This document shows positions 7,009 through 16,258 of a stretch of DNA of 32,349 nt, piece after piece. Numbering within the stretch: position 1 is the stretch's first letter; every line of letters starts with the position of its first letter. The notes under the pieces were generated by a model. That model was given only the letters and a program-made list of their open reading frames with translations. It was not told the DNA's origin and did no database searches. The position numbers were made by a program, and so were the translations under genes. Source of the DNA: Acidobacteriota bacterium (GTDB lineage: Bacteria > Actinomycetota > Acidimicrobiia > ATN3). The stretch spans positions 1 to 32,349 of the forward strand of contig QEUQ01000029.1 of NCBI GenBank assembly GCA_003577105.1. The letters run 5' to 3'.

Positions 7009-7371
7009 CTAGTCGACTATGTCTACCGTGGCCGAGGTGCCGTCAAGGCGCGCTGCGGTTCTCACCAGGGTCCTGATTGCATTCGCGACCCGCCCGCGCC
7101 TGCCGATGATCCGGCCCATGTCATCAGGATCAACATGGAGCTCGAAGACAATCCCGCGCCGGTCCTCGATCATCTCAACGTCAACTTCATCGGGGTTGTC
7201 GGCGATCGCTGTACTCACGTACTCGAGTACGGCTCGGGGCCTTGCACCAACGAGACGATTTCCGTCAGCGGCAACCTCGTCTTCGAAATCTTCCTCGACC
7301 TCTTCATAGTCGTCGTCTTCGAACTCTTCGTCTTCGAACTCTTCGAAGTCCTCGAAGTTGTATGCGCTCAT
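7009..7371 (-). CDS. khpA: KH-domain RNA-binding protein KhpA with acidic N-terminal extension
   Basis: 120 residues against about 75-80 for most KhpA proteins. The KH core is residues 44-120: ARPRAVLEYVSTAIADNP, then HVDPDDMGRIIGRRGRVANAIRTLVR with the GxxG loop as Gly90-Arg-Arg-Gly93. KhpA binds RNA, often together with KhpB. The extra part is residues 6-32, almost entirely Asp, Glu, Phe and Tyr (FEDFEEFEDEEFEDDDYEE). It is encoded partly by a perfect 15-base tandem duplication. I keep the full start because ATG 7371 has a GGCGAGG ribosome site and directly follows the rpsP stop, and no other in-frame start lies before the KH core. Cytoplasmic; the acidic tail may limit non-specific RNA binding or contact basic proteins (inference). 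Confidence 0.93.
   Translation of the reverse strand: MSAYNFEDFEEFEDEEFEDDDYEEVEEDFEDEVAADGNRLVGARPRAVLEYVSTAIADNPDEVDVEMIEDRRGIVFELHVDPDDMGRIIGRRGRVANAIRTLVRTAARLDGTSATVDIVD
7316..7345 (-). repeat. Perfect 15-bp tandem duplication inside khpA
   Basis: Two head-to-tail copies of the 15-mer TCTTCGAACTCTTCG (as read on the + strand) at 7316-7330 and 7331-7345. On the coding strand they give two copies of EEFED (residues 10-19) in the acidic extension, so the extension appears to have grown in part by in-frame duplication. Confidence 0.9.
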
Positions 7372-7905
7372 CTATGCCTCGCCTTGCTCGGATTCGGATG
7401 CCTCTGCGGCATCAGATGACTCGACTGCCTGCTCCACGGCGTCGGCTGGAGCCTCAGTTGCCGCCTCGGTCGCCTCGACTACCTTGGCCTCCGGCGCAGG
7501 CTCCTCGGCTGCCGGTTCGGCTGCCGGTTCGGCTGCGGGCTCGGGCGCCGCTGCTGCAGCTTTCGCGGCCGCTTTCGCAGAGGCCCTGGACTTCTTGCGC
7601 TCGGGGTCACGAGCAGGCCGGTCCTTGCGCAACTTCTTGCCGGGCCTCTGAGCGGTGAACTCGTCGGCAACGCCGCTGATCTTGAGCAGGTTGGCGACTG
7701 CCTGGGTCGGTTGTGCGCCTTTCAGGAGCCAATCAAGGGCCTTCGCATTGTCGATTTCGACGAGTGACGGCTCCTGGCGCGGCTCGTATCGCCCGATGAT
7801 CTCGATAAAGCGGCCATCTCTCGGGCTGCGTCCATCAGCAACAACAACCCTGTAGACGGGCTGCTTCTTCTTGCCAACGCGCATTAGGCGGATCTTGACT
7901 GCCAT
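7372..7905 (-). CDS. rpsP: Ribosomal protein bS16 with long C-terminal tail
   Basis: 177 residues, twice the minimal bS16 length. Residues 1-88 are the conserved 30S protein: [26 protein letters not shown] at the start, then [10 protein letters not shown] and [17 protein letters not shown]. Residues 89-112 are very basic ([19 protein letters not shown]). Residues 113-177 are an Ala/Glu/Pro-rich low-complexity tail with a PAAE triplet repeat (123-134) and an acidic end. Extended bS16 tails are known in actinobacteria, but this one is long. ATG start with a GAGGAG ribosome site. First gene of the rpsP-khpA-rimM-trmD-rplS operon. The 153-base gap from ffh should hold its promoter, though I see no good box there. 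Confidence 0.95.
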   Translation of the reverse strand: MAVKIRLMRVGKKKQPVYRVVVADGRSPRDGRFIEIIGRYEPRQEPSLVEIDNAKALDWLLKGAQPTQAVANLLKISGVADEFTAQRPGKKLRKDRPARDPERKKSRASAKAAAKAAAAAPEPAAEPAAEPAAEEPAPEAKVVEATEAATEAPADAVEQAVESSDAAEASESEQGEA

Positions 7906-8058
7906 CGTGCTCCTCTCGACCGTGGCATGTGGTCGCGCGTACGGTCATTGAACGGGGTATCAGTGTGGCCGGTGCCGTGGCGCATCAGATCGTGTGCCAT
8001 GCCGACATCGACAGGATACACGCAATGGGCGTCAAATACTGAGTCGGATGGATGCGCG

Positions 8059-9411
8059 CTACTCGGGAAGCGCGGGAAAGTCCGGCATCATCATGCGCCG
8101 GCGCTTTCCTTTGCGCCCCACGCCGGCGAACTGCTTCATCATCTTCTGAACCTCGCCAAATTGGCGAAGGAGCATGTTGACGTCGGCTGGAGTCGTCCCC
8201 GAGCCCTTCGCTATACGGCGGCGGCGCGATCCCTTGATGATTGCCGGCTTGCGTCGCTCCTCTGCGGTCATCGACCGAATAATCGCCTCGACCTTGCCGA
8301 ACTCGGCCTCATCGAAGTCGTCTGCATTGATCTTCCCGATTCCTGGAATCCCCGGGAGCATCCCCAGCAATTGAGTCATGGATCCCATCTTCTTGACCTT
8401 CTGGAGTTGGCCGAGGAAATCCTCAAGGTCGAAAGCGGCCTTGCGGATCTTCTCCTCCATCGCCTTGGCCTGTTCAACATCGAATTCTTGCTCAGCCTTC
8501 TCGATCAGAGTGAGAACGTCACCCATGCCGAGAATGCGCCCTGCCATTCGATCAGGATGAAAGACGTCGAACTCCCCCAGCTTCTCGCCAAGACCAGCGA
8601 AGTAAATCGGAGCACCTGTTACCTCGCGCACCGAGATGGCCGCGCCGCCCCGCGCATCCCCGTCAAGCTTGGAAAGAATCACGCCATCGACGCCCACCCG
8701 TGTGACGAATTCCTCGGCCACGCCGACGGCATCTTGACCCGTCATGGCATCGACAACGAGCAAGACTGCCTCGGGATCGATTGCCTGTCTGATCTCGGCC
8801 ATCTCTGTCATCAAGGCTTCATCGATCGCCAGACGCCCTGCGGTGTCAACGATCATCACGTCGTTACCCATGTTGCGGGCGTGCTCGAGAGCGTCCCTGG
8901 CGACCTGTACGGGATCTCCAGGCGGATCAATCGAATAGACCGGAATATCAACCTGTCTACCGATCGTACGGAGCTGCTCAATGGCCGCCGGCCGCTGAAG
9001 ATCGCACGCGACGAGGAGCGGCCGATGTCCCGCCTTGCGCATGAAGACCGCGAGTTTGCCTGCTGTGGTCGTCTTGCCGGAGCCTTGGAGGCCGGCTAGC
9101 AGCAATCTCGTAGGGGGATGCGAGGCCATCTTGAGCTTGACCGCGCTAGTTCCAAGCGTATTGATCAGCTCTTCGTGGACAATCTTTATTACCTGTTGCG
9201 CCGGATCGAGGCTCTTGCTCAGGTCCTCCCCGACGGCGCGATCCTTGACACGCGCGACGAGCGATTTGGCGACCTTGAAGTTGACGTCCGCTTCGAGAAG
9301 CGCCACCCGAACCTCGCGCAGGACCGCGTCGACGTCTTTTTCCGAAAGTCGGCCGCGAGAGCGCAGCCGCCCGAAGATCCCCTGCAACCGGTCAGACAAT
9401 GAATCAAACAT
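8059..9411 (-). CDS. ffh: Signal recognition particle protein Ffh (SRP54)
   Basis: 450 residues, full length. Ffh binds signal sequences of membrane and secreted proteins on the ribosome and delivers them to FtsY. N domain 1-95. G domain with GLQGSGKTTTAGKLA (107-121), DTAGRL (189-194) and SKLDGDARGG (247-256). The linker and Met-rich M domain (about 300-450) include KKMGSMTQLLGMLPGIPG, RSMTAEERRKP and RRRRIAKGSG, the SRP-RNA-binding helix-loop-helix. The C-terminus is basic and Met-rich. It lies 31 bases downstream of ftsY, so both SRP GTPases are probably co-transcribed. No SRP RNA gene was seen in the window. Confidence 0.98.
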   Translation of the reverse strand: MFDSLSDRLQGIFGRLRSRGRLSEKDVDAVLREVRVALLEADVNFKVAKSLVARVKDRAVGEDLSKSLDPAQQVIKIVHEELINTLGTSAVKLKMASHPPTRLLLAGLQGSGKTTTAGKLAVFMRKAGHRPLLVACDLQRPAAIEQLRTIGRQVDIPVYSIDPPGDPVQVARDALEHARNMGNDVMIVDTAGRLAIDEALMTEMAEIRQAIDPEAVLLVVDAMTGQDAVGVAEEFVTRVGVDGVILSKLDGDARGGAAISVREVTGAPIYFAGLGEKLGEFDVFHPDRMAGRILGMGDVLTLIEKAEQEFDVEQAKAMEEKIRKAAFDLEDFLGQLQKVKKMGSMTQLLGMLPGIPGIGKINADDFDEAEFGKVEAIIRSMTAEERRKPAIIKGSRRRRIAKGSGTTPADVNMLLRQFGEVQKMMKQFAGVGRKGKRRRMMMPDFPALPE

Positions 9412-9442
9412 GCCCCAAGATTACCTTGACTGCCGAGACGGC

Positions 9443-10615
9443 CTACTCGAAGAGGGCGTCGACGAAATAGCGAGGTTCAAACTCCATGAGATCAGAAGCT
9501 CCCTCGCCGAGGCCGACTAGCTTCACTGGAATTCCGAGCTCGCGCTCCACCGCTACGACGATCCCGCCACGCGCCGAACCATCGAGCTTGGTTAGGACGA
9601 TTCCGGTTACATCGACGGCCTCAGAAAATTGCCTCGCTTGGGAAAGGCCGTTCTGACCCGTAGTCGCGTCGATAACCAATAGGGTCTCGGTGAGTCCGCC
9701 GCCTGCCTTCTCGATGACTCTGCGGACTTTCTTGAGCTCCTCCATGAGGTTGACCTTGGTGTGGAGACGCCCCGCCGTATCGACAATGAGCAGGTCTGCA
9801 TGGCGAGCGCGGGCAGCGTCGGTGGCGTCGTAGACAACACTCGCTGGATCGGCACCCTCCTGCCCGCGAATCACTTCGGCTCCGGTCCGCTCGCCCCAGA
9901 CTTGAAGCTGCTCTGCTGCGGCCGCCCTAAAGGTATCGCCGGCCGCCAAGACGACCGACTTACCCGCGTCGACATTCCTCTTGGCAAGTTTCGCGATGGT
10001 CGTGGTCTTGCCCACGCCGTTGACGCCAACCATCAACCACGTGGTGAGCGAGTCGCCGTTGGCTACGAGCGAGCGATCCTGCCCGGCAAGCAGACTTTCG
10101 AGCTCGTCCTTTAGGAGTGTGATGATCCCGTCCGGATCCTTTACGCCCTCGGCCTTGGCCCGAGCCTCGAGGTCTTGAAGAATTTGCTGAGTAAGATCGA
10201 TCCCCACATCGCAGCGGACAAGCGCCTCTTCGAGATCTTCCCATGTCTCTTCGTCAATAGCCTTGCGCGAGAGCATCGAGGAAAGGGCCGAAGAGAATGT
10301 TCCGCGAGCACGGGCGAGACGATCGCGAAAGCGCTTCTTGGGGGAGATTTCCTCTTCGACCGGAGGAGCTTCGGCAGGCTCGACGCGCTCAACCGGAGGA
10401 GCTTCGGCTGGTTCGATAGCAGGTGGAGCCTCGGCGAGGGGCGCACTCTGCGGCGGCGGAGCGACCTTGGGAACAGCTGGCGCTTGGAGTGGCGGCGCTG
10501 AGGAGCGAGACACTTGCCCACGCCGGCGAGCGCGCCGTCTTGAACCGACGATCGCGATTGCCGCGACCATTCCCACGAGTACGACGACAAATGCAATTAG
10601 CAGCAGCTCAGTCAC
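9443..10615 (-). CDS. ftsY: SRP receptor FtsY
   Basis: 390 residues. Membrane-associated GTPase that receives Ffh-ribosome complexes. Residues 3-23 form a hydrophobic anchor followed by a basic stretch (SRRRARRR), so it is likely membrane-inserted. Residues 38-90 are a Pro/Ala/Glu linker with an EPAEAPPVE repeat seen twice. The NG domain follows: GVNGVGKTTTIAKLA (197-211), GDTFRAAAAEQL (226-237), DTAGRL (279-284), TKLDGSARGG (342-351) and LVGLGE near the end. GTG start 14 bases after the smc stop. The smc-ftsY-ffh order is common in actinobacteria. Confidence 0.97.
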   Translation of the reverse strand: MTELLLIAFVVVLVGMVAAIAIVGSRRRARRRGQVSRSSAPPLQAPAVPKVAPPPQSAPLAEAPPAIEPAEAPPVERVEPAEAPPVEEEISPKKRFRDRLARARGTFSSALSSMLSRKAIDEETWEDLEEALVRCDVGIDLTQQILQDLEARAKAEGVKDPDGIITLLKDELESLLAGQDRSLVANGDSLTTWLMVGVNGVGKTTTIAKLAKRNVDAGKSVVLAAGDTFRAAAAEQLQVWGERTGAEVIRGQEGADPASVVYDATDAARARHADLLIVDTAGRLHTKVNLMEELKKVRRVIEKAGGGLTETLLVIDATTGQNGLSQARQFSEAVDVTGIVLTKLDGSARGGIVVAVERELGIPVKLVGLGEGASDLMEFEPRYFVDALFE

Positions 10616-10629
10616 GACTGCCCCTCAGT

Positions 10630-13600
10630 TCAAATCCGAACCGGGTCCGTCATCTTTTGGGAGACGACCTTGGTAACACCCGAACCTTGCATTGTCACCC
10701 CATAGAGGCAGTCGGCAACATCCATTGACCGCTTCTGGTGAGTGATGAGGACTAGCTGCGACTCATTCCTGAACTCGTCTATCAGCTCGAGGAACCTATG
10801 TAGATTCAGGTCATCAAGAGCTGCCTCGACCTCATCTAGAAGATAGAAGGGGCTTGGCCTCGCCCTGAATACGGCGAATAAGAATCCGAGCGCCGCCATC
10901 GAGCGCTCGCCACCAGAGAGGAGTGACAACTTGCGCACGCTCTTGCCTGCGGGCCTCGCGTCTACCTCAATTCCGGTCTCAAGTAGGTTCTCCGGATCTG
11001 TCAACCGAAGTCTGCCACGCCCGCCTGGGAACAGCTTCGAGATGATCTCCTCGAAGTGATGCGCGACATCGTTGAACGCTTCTTCGAAAATCTCAACGAT
11101 CTTCTTGTCAACTGCGCGAACTATCTTTTGTAGATCCCTGCGAGACGCTCTCAAGTCATCAAGCTGAGCCTTGACGAACTCAATTCGCTCGGAGAGCTTC
11201 TCGAATTCCTCGAGTGCCATGGGATTGACCGGACCCATCTGCCGGATCTCCCGCTCCAACGCGGCCGCCTCGCCAGCTGCGCTCTCTGCCTCAATCCCCT
11301 CGGGCAACGCGGCCTTCTCGGCATCTTCTGGGCCGCAGTTGAACTCGACCATCATCGATTCCGCAATCTGGGCAATGCGCACAGAACTCTCAGCATTCTC
11401 GAGGTCGAGAGCCCGCTCGGTCTCGCTCAACCGGGCGATCTCGTTACGGGCCGCCTCGGCACCTCGGCGCAATTCCCCGAGACGCACCCTGGAATTCTGC
11501 GCCGACGACGAAAATGAGTCCCGATACCGGCCGACTTGCTCGAGAAGAGCGGTCGCTCTGGGTTCCAGAGATGCAGCCTTCTCGGCGACCGCACGGGCTA
11601 TGCGCTCAGCACGCGCCGCTTTCTCGCGCTGCTCAGCCCGACGAGGCTGGGCAACTTTGATGCTCGCAATCTCGGCCTCGATTTCCTCGATCCTCGCTAG
11701 CATCACCGACTTCCGCTCCTCTAGTTGCGCAAGTGCGATTCCAGATGCCGTGCGTTCGTCAGAGGCGAGCTGCAATGTCTGTTCGCACCGCTCCAGCACC
11801 TCCATAACCTCTTGCTCTGAGATGAGTTCGTCGTCTTCTCTTAGTAAGGTCTCAAGTTCGCGGTCGATGGCCGCCAGGCGATCGCGATCACGGCTCAGCC
11901 GTTCTGCAAGCTCCACCTCGGTCTCAGAAAGCACCTCGGCTTCCTTGGCAAGATCGTCAATTTCCGGGCCCACTCGCGCCAGCTGTCCAGCCGCGGAGGT
12001 GAGCATTGCGTCATTCTCGAGCAGGGCGGCTTCTAGTACCTCGAGAGCCTCGCCTGCCTTGTTCGCCTCCTCTCGCCGGCGTTCCAGGGACTTCTCCAGG
12101 TCCGCAACGACAGCCGAAGCCCGCCTCGCTGACGCCGCGACTTCAGATAGAGATGCTGCCTGTCGCAAAGGTCCGCGAGAGCCACTTCCCGCCCTCCAGT
12201 GGCCCTTGCCGCTCAGCCTGTCGCCTGATCGCGTGACGACCACGACGTCGGGATACCGAGAAGCAAGCTGCCATGCCTCACTCCACGACTCGGCTACATA
12301 AGTCCTGGACAAGAGCTGCCTCAAGACAAAAGAAACACCAGGCGCACCATCTTGCGAGGAGATGTGTGGCAACAACGGCTCAGCCTCCCCGGGTTTCGGT
12401 GTCTCTATCGACGGCGAGCCAAATCCCGCGTAGTGGATATCGGTCGCCTCGATGAAGCTAGCCATGCCTGCTTCATCTGCCTTGAGTGCGAGTACCGCGC
12501 TATCCACCGCCTCTCGCGATGTAACGACTACCGCCTCTAGTGCCTCACCAATGGCTGCATCGGCACAGGATTCGTAGCCGCTCTCCACGGAAATCAAGTC
12601 CTTCAGGACGCCGACGATCCCAGCGCCACCTCGGTCAAGAACATGCCTCCCCCCCTCTGATGCCGCCTGCTCCTCGGCAGCTATTCTCAGCGCCTCTAGG
12701 CGCCCGGACCAGACTGAGGCTTCCGACTCCGCTGCGCGACGTTGGGCATCAAGCGTTTCAACTTCGGCCCTCGCATCGTCACGTAGCTGCTTGATTCGGT
12801 CGACCTCGGCCGCAAGCGGTGTCGCTTCAGAATCCAGACGCTCGATCTCGGCTGTGAGGCGCTCGCGCTCATTGAGTGCTCGCTCGAGTCTGTCCTGGTT
12901 CCGACTTCGTCGCTCGACGAGGCGACTCGCCTCAGTCTCCGAACGGGAAACCGATGACTCCAGGCCGTTTCGCTCACCGGTCAGCTCGGCAACTCGTCTC
13001 GCTGCCTCGCCGCCGCCGCCGTACTTCTTCGCGGCGACCTCTCTGTCGGCTAGTGCGACCTGCTCGCGCTCTATGGCAAGAGCCGATCTGCTTCGCGCGG
13101 CTGTGAGCGACTCCTCAACTTCGCCAATCCTGTCGGCGAGACGCGTCTTCTCGGCCTCGAGAATGTCAAAGCTCAGCACTTCAGGCGCTGTCGCTTGCGA
13201 TCGATATGCCTCAGCCCTGACTGTTGCGACCTCGACGAGCGAGGCGAGACCGCCGACGAGCTCGGAAGCCCGGTGGCGAAGTTCGCTGATCTCTTCGGTG
13301 TCTTCTCGAGACGCGCTCATCTCATCTTCGAGCTTCCTGGCCTCGCTCTCGAAGCCAGCCAGCCTCTGCTTTTCGGCGGCGAGGGCTCCCCGAGCCTGAC
13401 CCATGAGGACTTGCCGATCACGACCCGACTTGGTGAGAGCCTGGTACTCGGCGGCCACCAGGTACAGGCGCAGGTCCTTCAAGCGTTGCTCCACTGACCC
13501 GTAACGCCGCGCCGCATCTGCCTGCTTCTCCAGTGGCTTGAGCTGGCGTGAGAGCTCGCGAATCACATCTTGAAGTCGCGTAACATTGCCTTCGGTTGCC

Positions 13601-14145
13601 GCCAAGCGGCGCAGCGCCTTCTCCTTGCGCTTACGAAACTTGAGAATCCCAGCTGCTTCTTCGATCACAGCCCTGCGATCCTCGGGTCTCGCCGAGAGAA
13701 CCGCGTCAAGCTGACCCTGCCCCACAATTGTGTGGAACTGCCGGCCCACGCCGGAGTCCGAGAGCAGCTCCTGAATGTCTAGCAGGCGGCAGGGCGCGCC
13801 GTTGATTGAATACTCGCTCTCTCCGCTCCGGTAAAGAGTTCGAGATATTGCCACCTCGACGAAATCAATCGGCAGGATCCCCGTCGAGTTGTCGATCGTG
13901 AGCATGACTTGCGCGCGCCCAAGAGCCGCACGCTGCGGGCCGCCGGCAAAGATCACGTCCTCCATTTTCGAGCCCCGTAGCGCCCGAGGACCCTGCGCGC
14001 CAAGCACCCATGTCACGGCATCAACGATGTTGGACTTTCCCGAACCATTTGGACCGACAACGACAGTTACGCCGGGCTCGAAAACGAGTTCGGTCCGGTC
14101 CGCAAAAGACTTGAAGCCCTTGATTTCAAGGGATTTCAGGAACAA
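10630..14145 (-). CDS. smc: Chromosome segregation protein SMC
   Basis: 1171 residues, full length. Condensin ATPase that organises and separates chromosomes with ScpA and ScpB, which are not in this window. The Walker A motif GPNGSGKSN is at 31-39. Two long coiled coils rich in Glu, Arg, Ala and Leu flank a hinge around residues 500-660 (GIVGVLKDLISVESGYE is the hinge start). The C-terminal head holds the signature LSGGERSMAAL (1076-1086) and the Walker B segment YLLDEVEAALDD with Asp1104 and Glu1105, then the switch LVLITHQKRSM. No frame break was seen. The gap before the hydrolase stop upstream is 91 bases and contains a weak extended -10-like sequence on the minus strand (TGATAGCAT). Confidence 0.98.
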   Translation of the reverse strand: MFLKSLEIKGFKSFADRTELVFEPGVTVVVGPNGSGKSNIVDAVTWVLGAQGPRALRGSKMEDVIFAGGPQRAALGRAQVMLTIDNSTGILPIDFVEVAISRTLYRSGESEYSINGAPCRLLDIQELLSDSGVGRQFHTIVGQGQLDAVLSARPEDRRAVIEEAAGILKFRKRKEKALRRLAATEGNVTRLQDVIRELSRQLKPLEKQADAARRYGSVEQRLKDLRLYLVAAEYQALTKSGRDRQVLMGQARGALAAEKQRLAGFESEARKLEDEMSASREDTEEISELRHRASELVGGLASLVEVATVRAEAYRSQATAPEVLSFDILEAEKTRLADRIGEVEESLTAARSRSALAIEREQVALADREVAAKKYGGGGEAARRVAELTGERNGLESSVSRSETEASRLVERRSRNQDRLERALNERERLTAEIERLDSEATPLAAEVDRIKQLRDDARAEVETLDAQRRAAESEASVWSGRLEALRIAAEEQAASEGGRHVLDRGGAGIVGVLKDLISVESGYESCADAAIGEALEAVVVTSREAVDSAVLALKADEAGMASFIEATDIHYAGFGSPSIETPKPGEAEPLLPHISSQDGAPGVSFVLRQLLSRTYVAESWSEAWQLASRYPDVVVVTRSGDRLSGKGHWRAGSGSRGPLRQAASLSEVAASARRASAVVADLEKSLERRREEANKAGEALEVLEAALLENDAMLTSAAGQLARVGPEIDDLAKEAEVLSETEVELAERLSRDRDRLAAIDRELETLLREDDELISEQEVMEVLERCEQTLQLASDERTASGIALAQLEERKSVMLARIEEIEAEIASIKVAQPRRAEQREKAARAERIARAVAEKAASLEPRATALLEQVGRYRDSFSSSAQNSRVRLGELRRGAEAARNEIARLSETERALDLENAESSVRIAQIAESMMVEFNCGPEDAEKAALPEGIEAESAAGEAAALEREIRQMGPVNPMALEEFEKLSERIEFVKAQLDDLRASRRDLQKIVRAVDKKIVEIFEEAFNDVAHHFEEIISKLFPGGRGRLRLTDPENLLETGIEVDARPAGKSVRKLSLLSGGERSMAALGFLFAVFRARPSPFYLLDEVEAALDDLNLHRFLELIDEFRNESQLVLITHQKRSMDVADCLYGVTMQGSGVTKVVSQKMTDPVRI

Positions 14146-14236
14146 GTGAGCAGTGCCTCCGGAGGTAAGCGGCCCTGCTCGGGGCCATCTTCGGCGATGC
14201 TATCAGAGCGCCGAGATTCCCTATTGCATTTCGCCC

Positions 14237-15337
14237 TCAAACTCCGGGGAGATATACCCCCGGCGACGGGCTTGCTGTCGGGCGAGGTGTTGGCGAGGTA
14301 CCCGGGAGTGGCTGTGGACCGCCTCCGGGCGGGGGAGTAATGGGTTTCGGCTGATCTGGCAACGGCTGGCCCACCTTTGCCGTGAATTCGGCAATCTGCC
14401 TGTTGACTTCGTCCGGTCGTTCCTCTAGCAGCAGGTGACCGGCTCGCTCGTAGGTGACAAGGCGCGAGCCCTTGATTACGCGAGCTAGCTCCTGCCCTTC
14501 GGAGACTGAAATCAGCTTGTCCTCGCTCCCCCACAAGATGAGAGTGGGCTGGACAATTCGCGATATCTCACCCTTATTGAGTGACGGAATCGAAGTCCTG
14601 ATCATTCGGAGCAGCCCCGCCTCGGCGTCTTCAACATCTAGCGGGTCGCGATAAGCCTTTATGGAGCGCTCGTCTACCAAAGAGGTGTTGTAGGTGGATT
14701 CATTGAGAATTCTCCTGACCATGCCCTCGGAGCCGGCGATTCGGACAAGGGTGGTATTGAACGGAGGTGGAATTGGCGGAACTTCGCGGAATCTGTCACG
14801 TTCGGGGTTCGGGAGGCCAGAGCTGTTAATCAGGACCAGACCGGCGACATCTTCGGGGCGCTGAAGGGCAATTCTCATCGCAACCTCACCCCCAAGGGAA
14901 TGCCCGACGAGAATCGGGCGACGAATTCCGAGGATGTCCATGAAGCTCGAGACGTGCGTCGCGTACCCCTTCGCCGAATACTCAGCCGCCGGATCGCGCG
15001 ACGAGAAACCAAATCCGCGAACGTCGATGGCGATCACCGTGAAGCGCTCGGCAAGGTAGTCGATGTTCTTCCGCCACGAATAGGTCGACCCACCAAAACC
15101 GTGAATCAAAACGACCGTTTCGGGACCGTCACCTTTCTTGACGTAGTGGGTCCGCACCCCCGCACCCGTCACGAAAGAACCTTCGATGTCTTTGACTTCA
15201 GCGGCCTTCTCAGGATCCAGGTTTTCCTTCGCGGTAACTGCGTTGAAGCCAAAGCAAAAGACGACAACTCCAAGTACAACCGGAAGCGCGTAGCGCCCCA
15301 GCCACCTGATTATTCCCCGTCGTCTCTTACCGGCCAT
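14237..15337 (-). CDS. Membrane-anchored alpha/beta hydrolase
   Basis: 366 residues. A basic N-terminus and a hydrophobic segment (15-34) suggest a signal anchor, with the enzyme on the outside. The alpha/beta hydrolase core follows: VLIHGFGGSTYSW (76-88, oxyanion loop), the nucleophile elbow VGHSLGG with Ser147, LILWGSEDKLI with Asp273 and ERAGHLLLEERPDEV with His301, so the catalytic triad is complete. Residues 323-366 are a Pro/Gly/Ser/Thr tail that could be a cell-wall spacer. The substrate cannot be predicted; esterase, lipase-like or haloperoxidase-like activity are all possible. ATG start with a GAGGTG ribosome site. It lies between mutM and smc on the same strand, 84 bases after mutM. 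Confidence 0.85.
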   Translation of the reverse strand: MAGKRRRGIIRWLGRYALPVVLGVVVFCFGFNAVTAKENLDPEKAAEVKDIEGSFVTGAGVRTHYVKKGDGPETVVLIHGFGGSTYSWRKNIDYLAERFTVIAIDVRGFGFSSRDPAAEYSAKGYATHVSSFMDILGIRRPILVGHSLGGEVAMRIALQRPEDVAGLVLINSSGLPNPERDRFREVPPIPPPFNTTLVRIAGSEGMVRRILNESTYNTSLVDERSIKAYRDPLDVEDAEAGLLRMIRTSIPSLNKGEISRIVQPTLILWGSEDKLISVSEGQELARVIKGSRLVTYERAGHLLLEERPDEVNRQIAEFTAKVGQPLPDQPKPITPPPGGGPQPLPGTSPTPRPTASPSPGVYLPGV

Positions 15338-15421
15338 CAGTGCACCTCAGGTCCAGTTCCGTTCACTCTCGAACTACCTTTGCCAAAGGCTATGCGGTTC
15401 AAGCTATACCCGTGAGCGCGC

Positions 15422-16258
15422 TCAAGTCTGACATTGCGGGCAATACCAGGTACTGCGCTGGGAGAACTTGGCCCTTACTATCGGCGTGCGGCAACGCCTG
15501 CACGGCTCGTTGGTGTGCTGGTAGACCTTCAGGAACTCCTGATATCCACCAAGCTCGCCGTAGAGGTCCCTGAATTGTTCATCAGCGGCCGAGGTGCCTC
15601 GGTACTTGATTGCCTCGTGAAGGATCTCCAAGAGTGACCGATACAGGCGCCTAACCTCTTGCGAGGCCAGCTCATCTGATTGCCGGTCGTAGCGAAGTCC
15701 CGCCGCAAACAGAATCTCGTCGCTATAGATATTGCCGATTCCGGCGACAAATTTCTGGTCCATCAGTACGGACTTGAGCTTGGCCTTTCGCTGGGCGAGC
15801 AGCGAGGCGAAGAGCTGCCATGAGAGCGGCTCTTCCACAGGGTCAATCCCAAGATGCGCCAATTCGGCGATCTCGTTGAGTTCGTCTTTCGGAGCGACGA
15901 ATAGCTCTCCGAATTGACGCGGATCGACGTACCGAAGCTGTCCGCCCTGAGTGAACGTGATGACGACGTGGGTGTGCGGCTCCATCGGCGCCTTTGCAGA
16001 CTTCTCTTTTAGGAGCTGACCTGACATGCCGAGATGAATCACCATGGTGTTCTCGTCGTCGAGGCGAAGAAGAAGGTATTTCCCCTTGCGGCTGACGGTC
16101 CTGATCTTGCGATCCTCGAGCAGCTTGACAAAATGCTTCTTGTTGGGGTGGCGACGGACGACTCGCATAGAGTTGACCTCGACCGCCTTGATCTTCTTGC
16201 CTTCGGCCTCTTTCTCGAGGTCACGCCGGATCACCTCGACTTCGGGTAATTCAGGCAT
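15422..16258 (-). CDS. mutM: Formamidopyrimidine-DNA glycosylase (Fpg)
   Basis: 278 residues, full length. Base-excision repair glycosylase and AP lyase that removes 8-oxoguanine and ring-opened purines. The N-terminus MPELPEVE carries the catalytic Pro2 and Glu3; Lys58 lies in SRKGKYLLL; Met79 is in HLGMSGQL. The helix-two-turn-helix segment LMDQKFVAGIGNIYSDEILFAAG (165-187) is characteristic. The C-terminal zinc finger has four cysteines at 253, 256, 273 and 276. His41/Lys42 in HPNKKHF is also typical. It overlaps the rnc stop by eight bases, so translation is likely coupled. This is Fpg rather than Nei because of the LPEVE start and the GIGNIYSDE loop. Confidence 0.97.
   Translation of the reverse strand: MPELPEVEVIRRDLEKEAEGKKIKAVEVNSMRVVRRHPNKKHFVKLLEDRKIRTVSRKGKYLLLRLDDENTMVIHLGMSGQLLKEKSAKAPMEPHTHVVITFTQGGQLRYVDPRQFGELFVAPKDELNEIAELAHLGIDPVEEPLSWQLFASLLAQRKAKLKSVLMDQKFVAGIGNIYSDEILFAAGLRYDRQSDELASQEVRRLYRSLLEILHEAIKYRGTSAADEQFRDLYGELGGYQEFLKVYQHTNEPCRRCRTPIVRAKFSQRSTWYCPQCQT

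Noticed and set aside
7501-7540. Short tandem GCTGCCGGTTCG repeats in rpsP as a possible regulatory repeat or CRISPR-like array
   Set aside because: They are in frame and encode the PAAE repeats of the bS16 tail; there are no spacers.
7927-9099. 390-codon + strand open frame opposite ffh
   Set aside because: ffh on the minus strand is complete with all motifs. The + strand frame shows no recognisable domain, and its openness follows from GC-biased codons.
11171-12301. 376-codon + strand open frame opposite smc
   Set aside because: Extremely Ser/Arg/Ala-rich, as expected opposite a Glu/Ala/Leu/Arg coiled coil. smc is intact.
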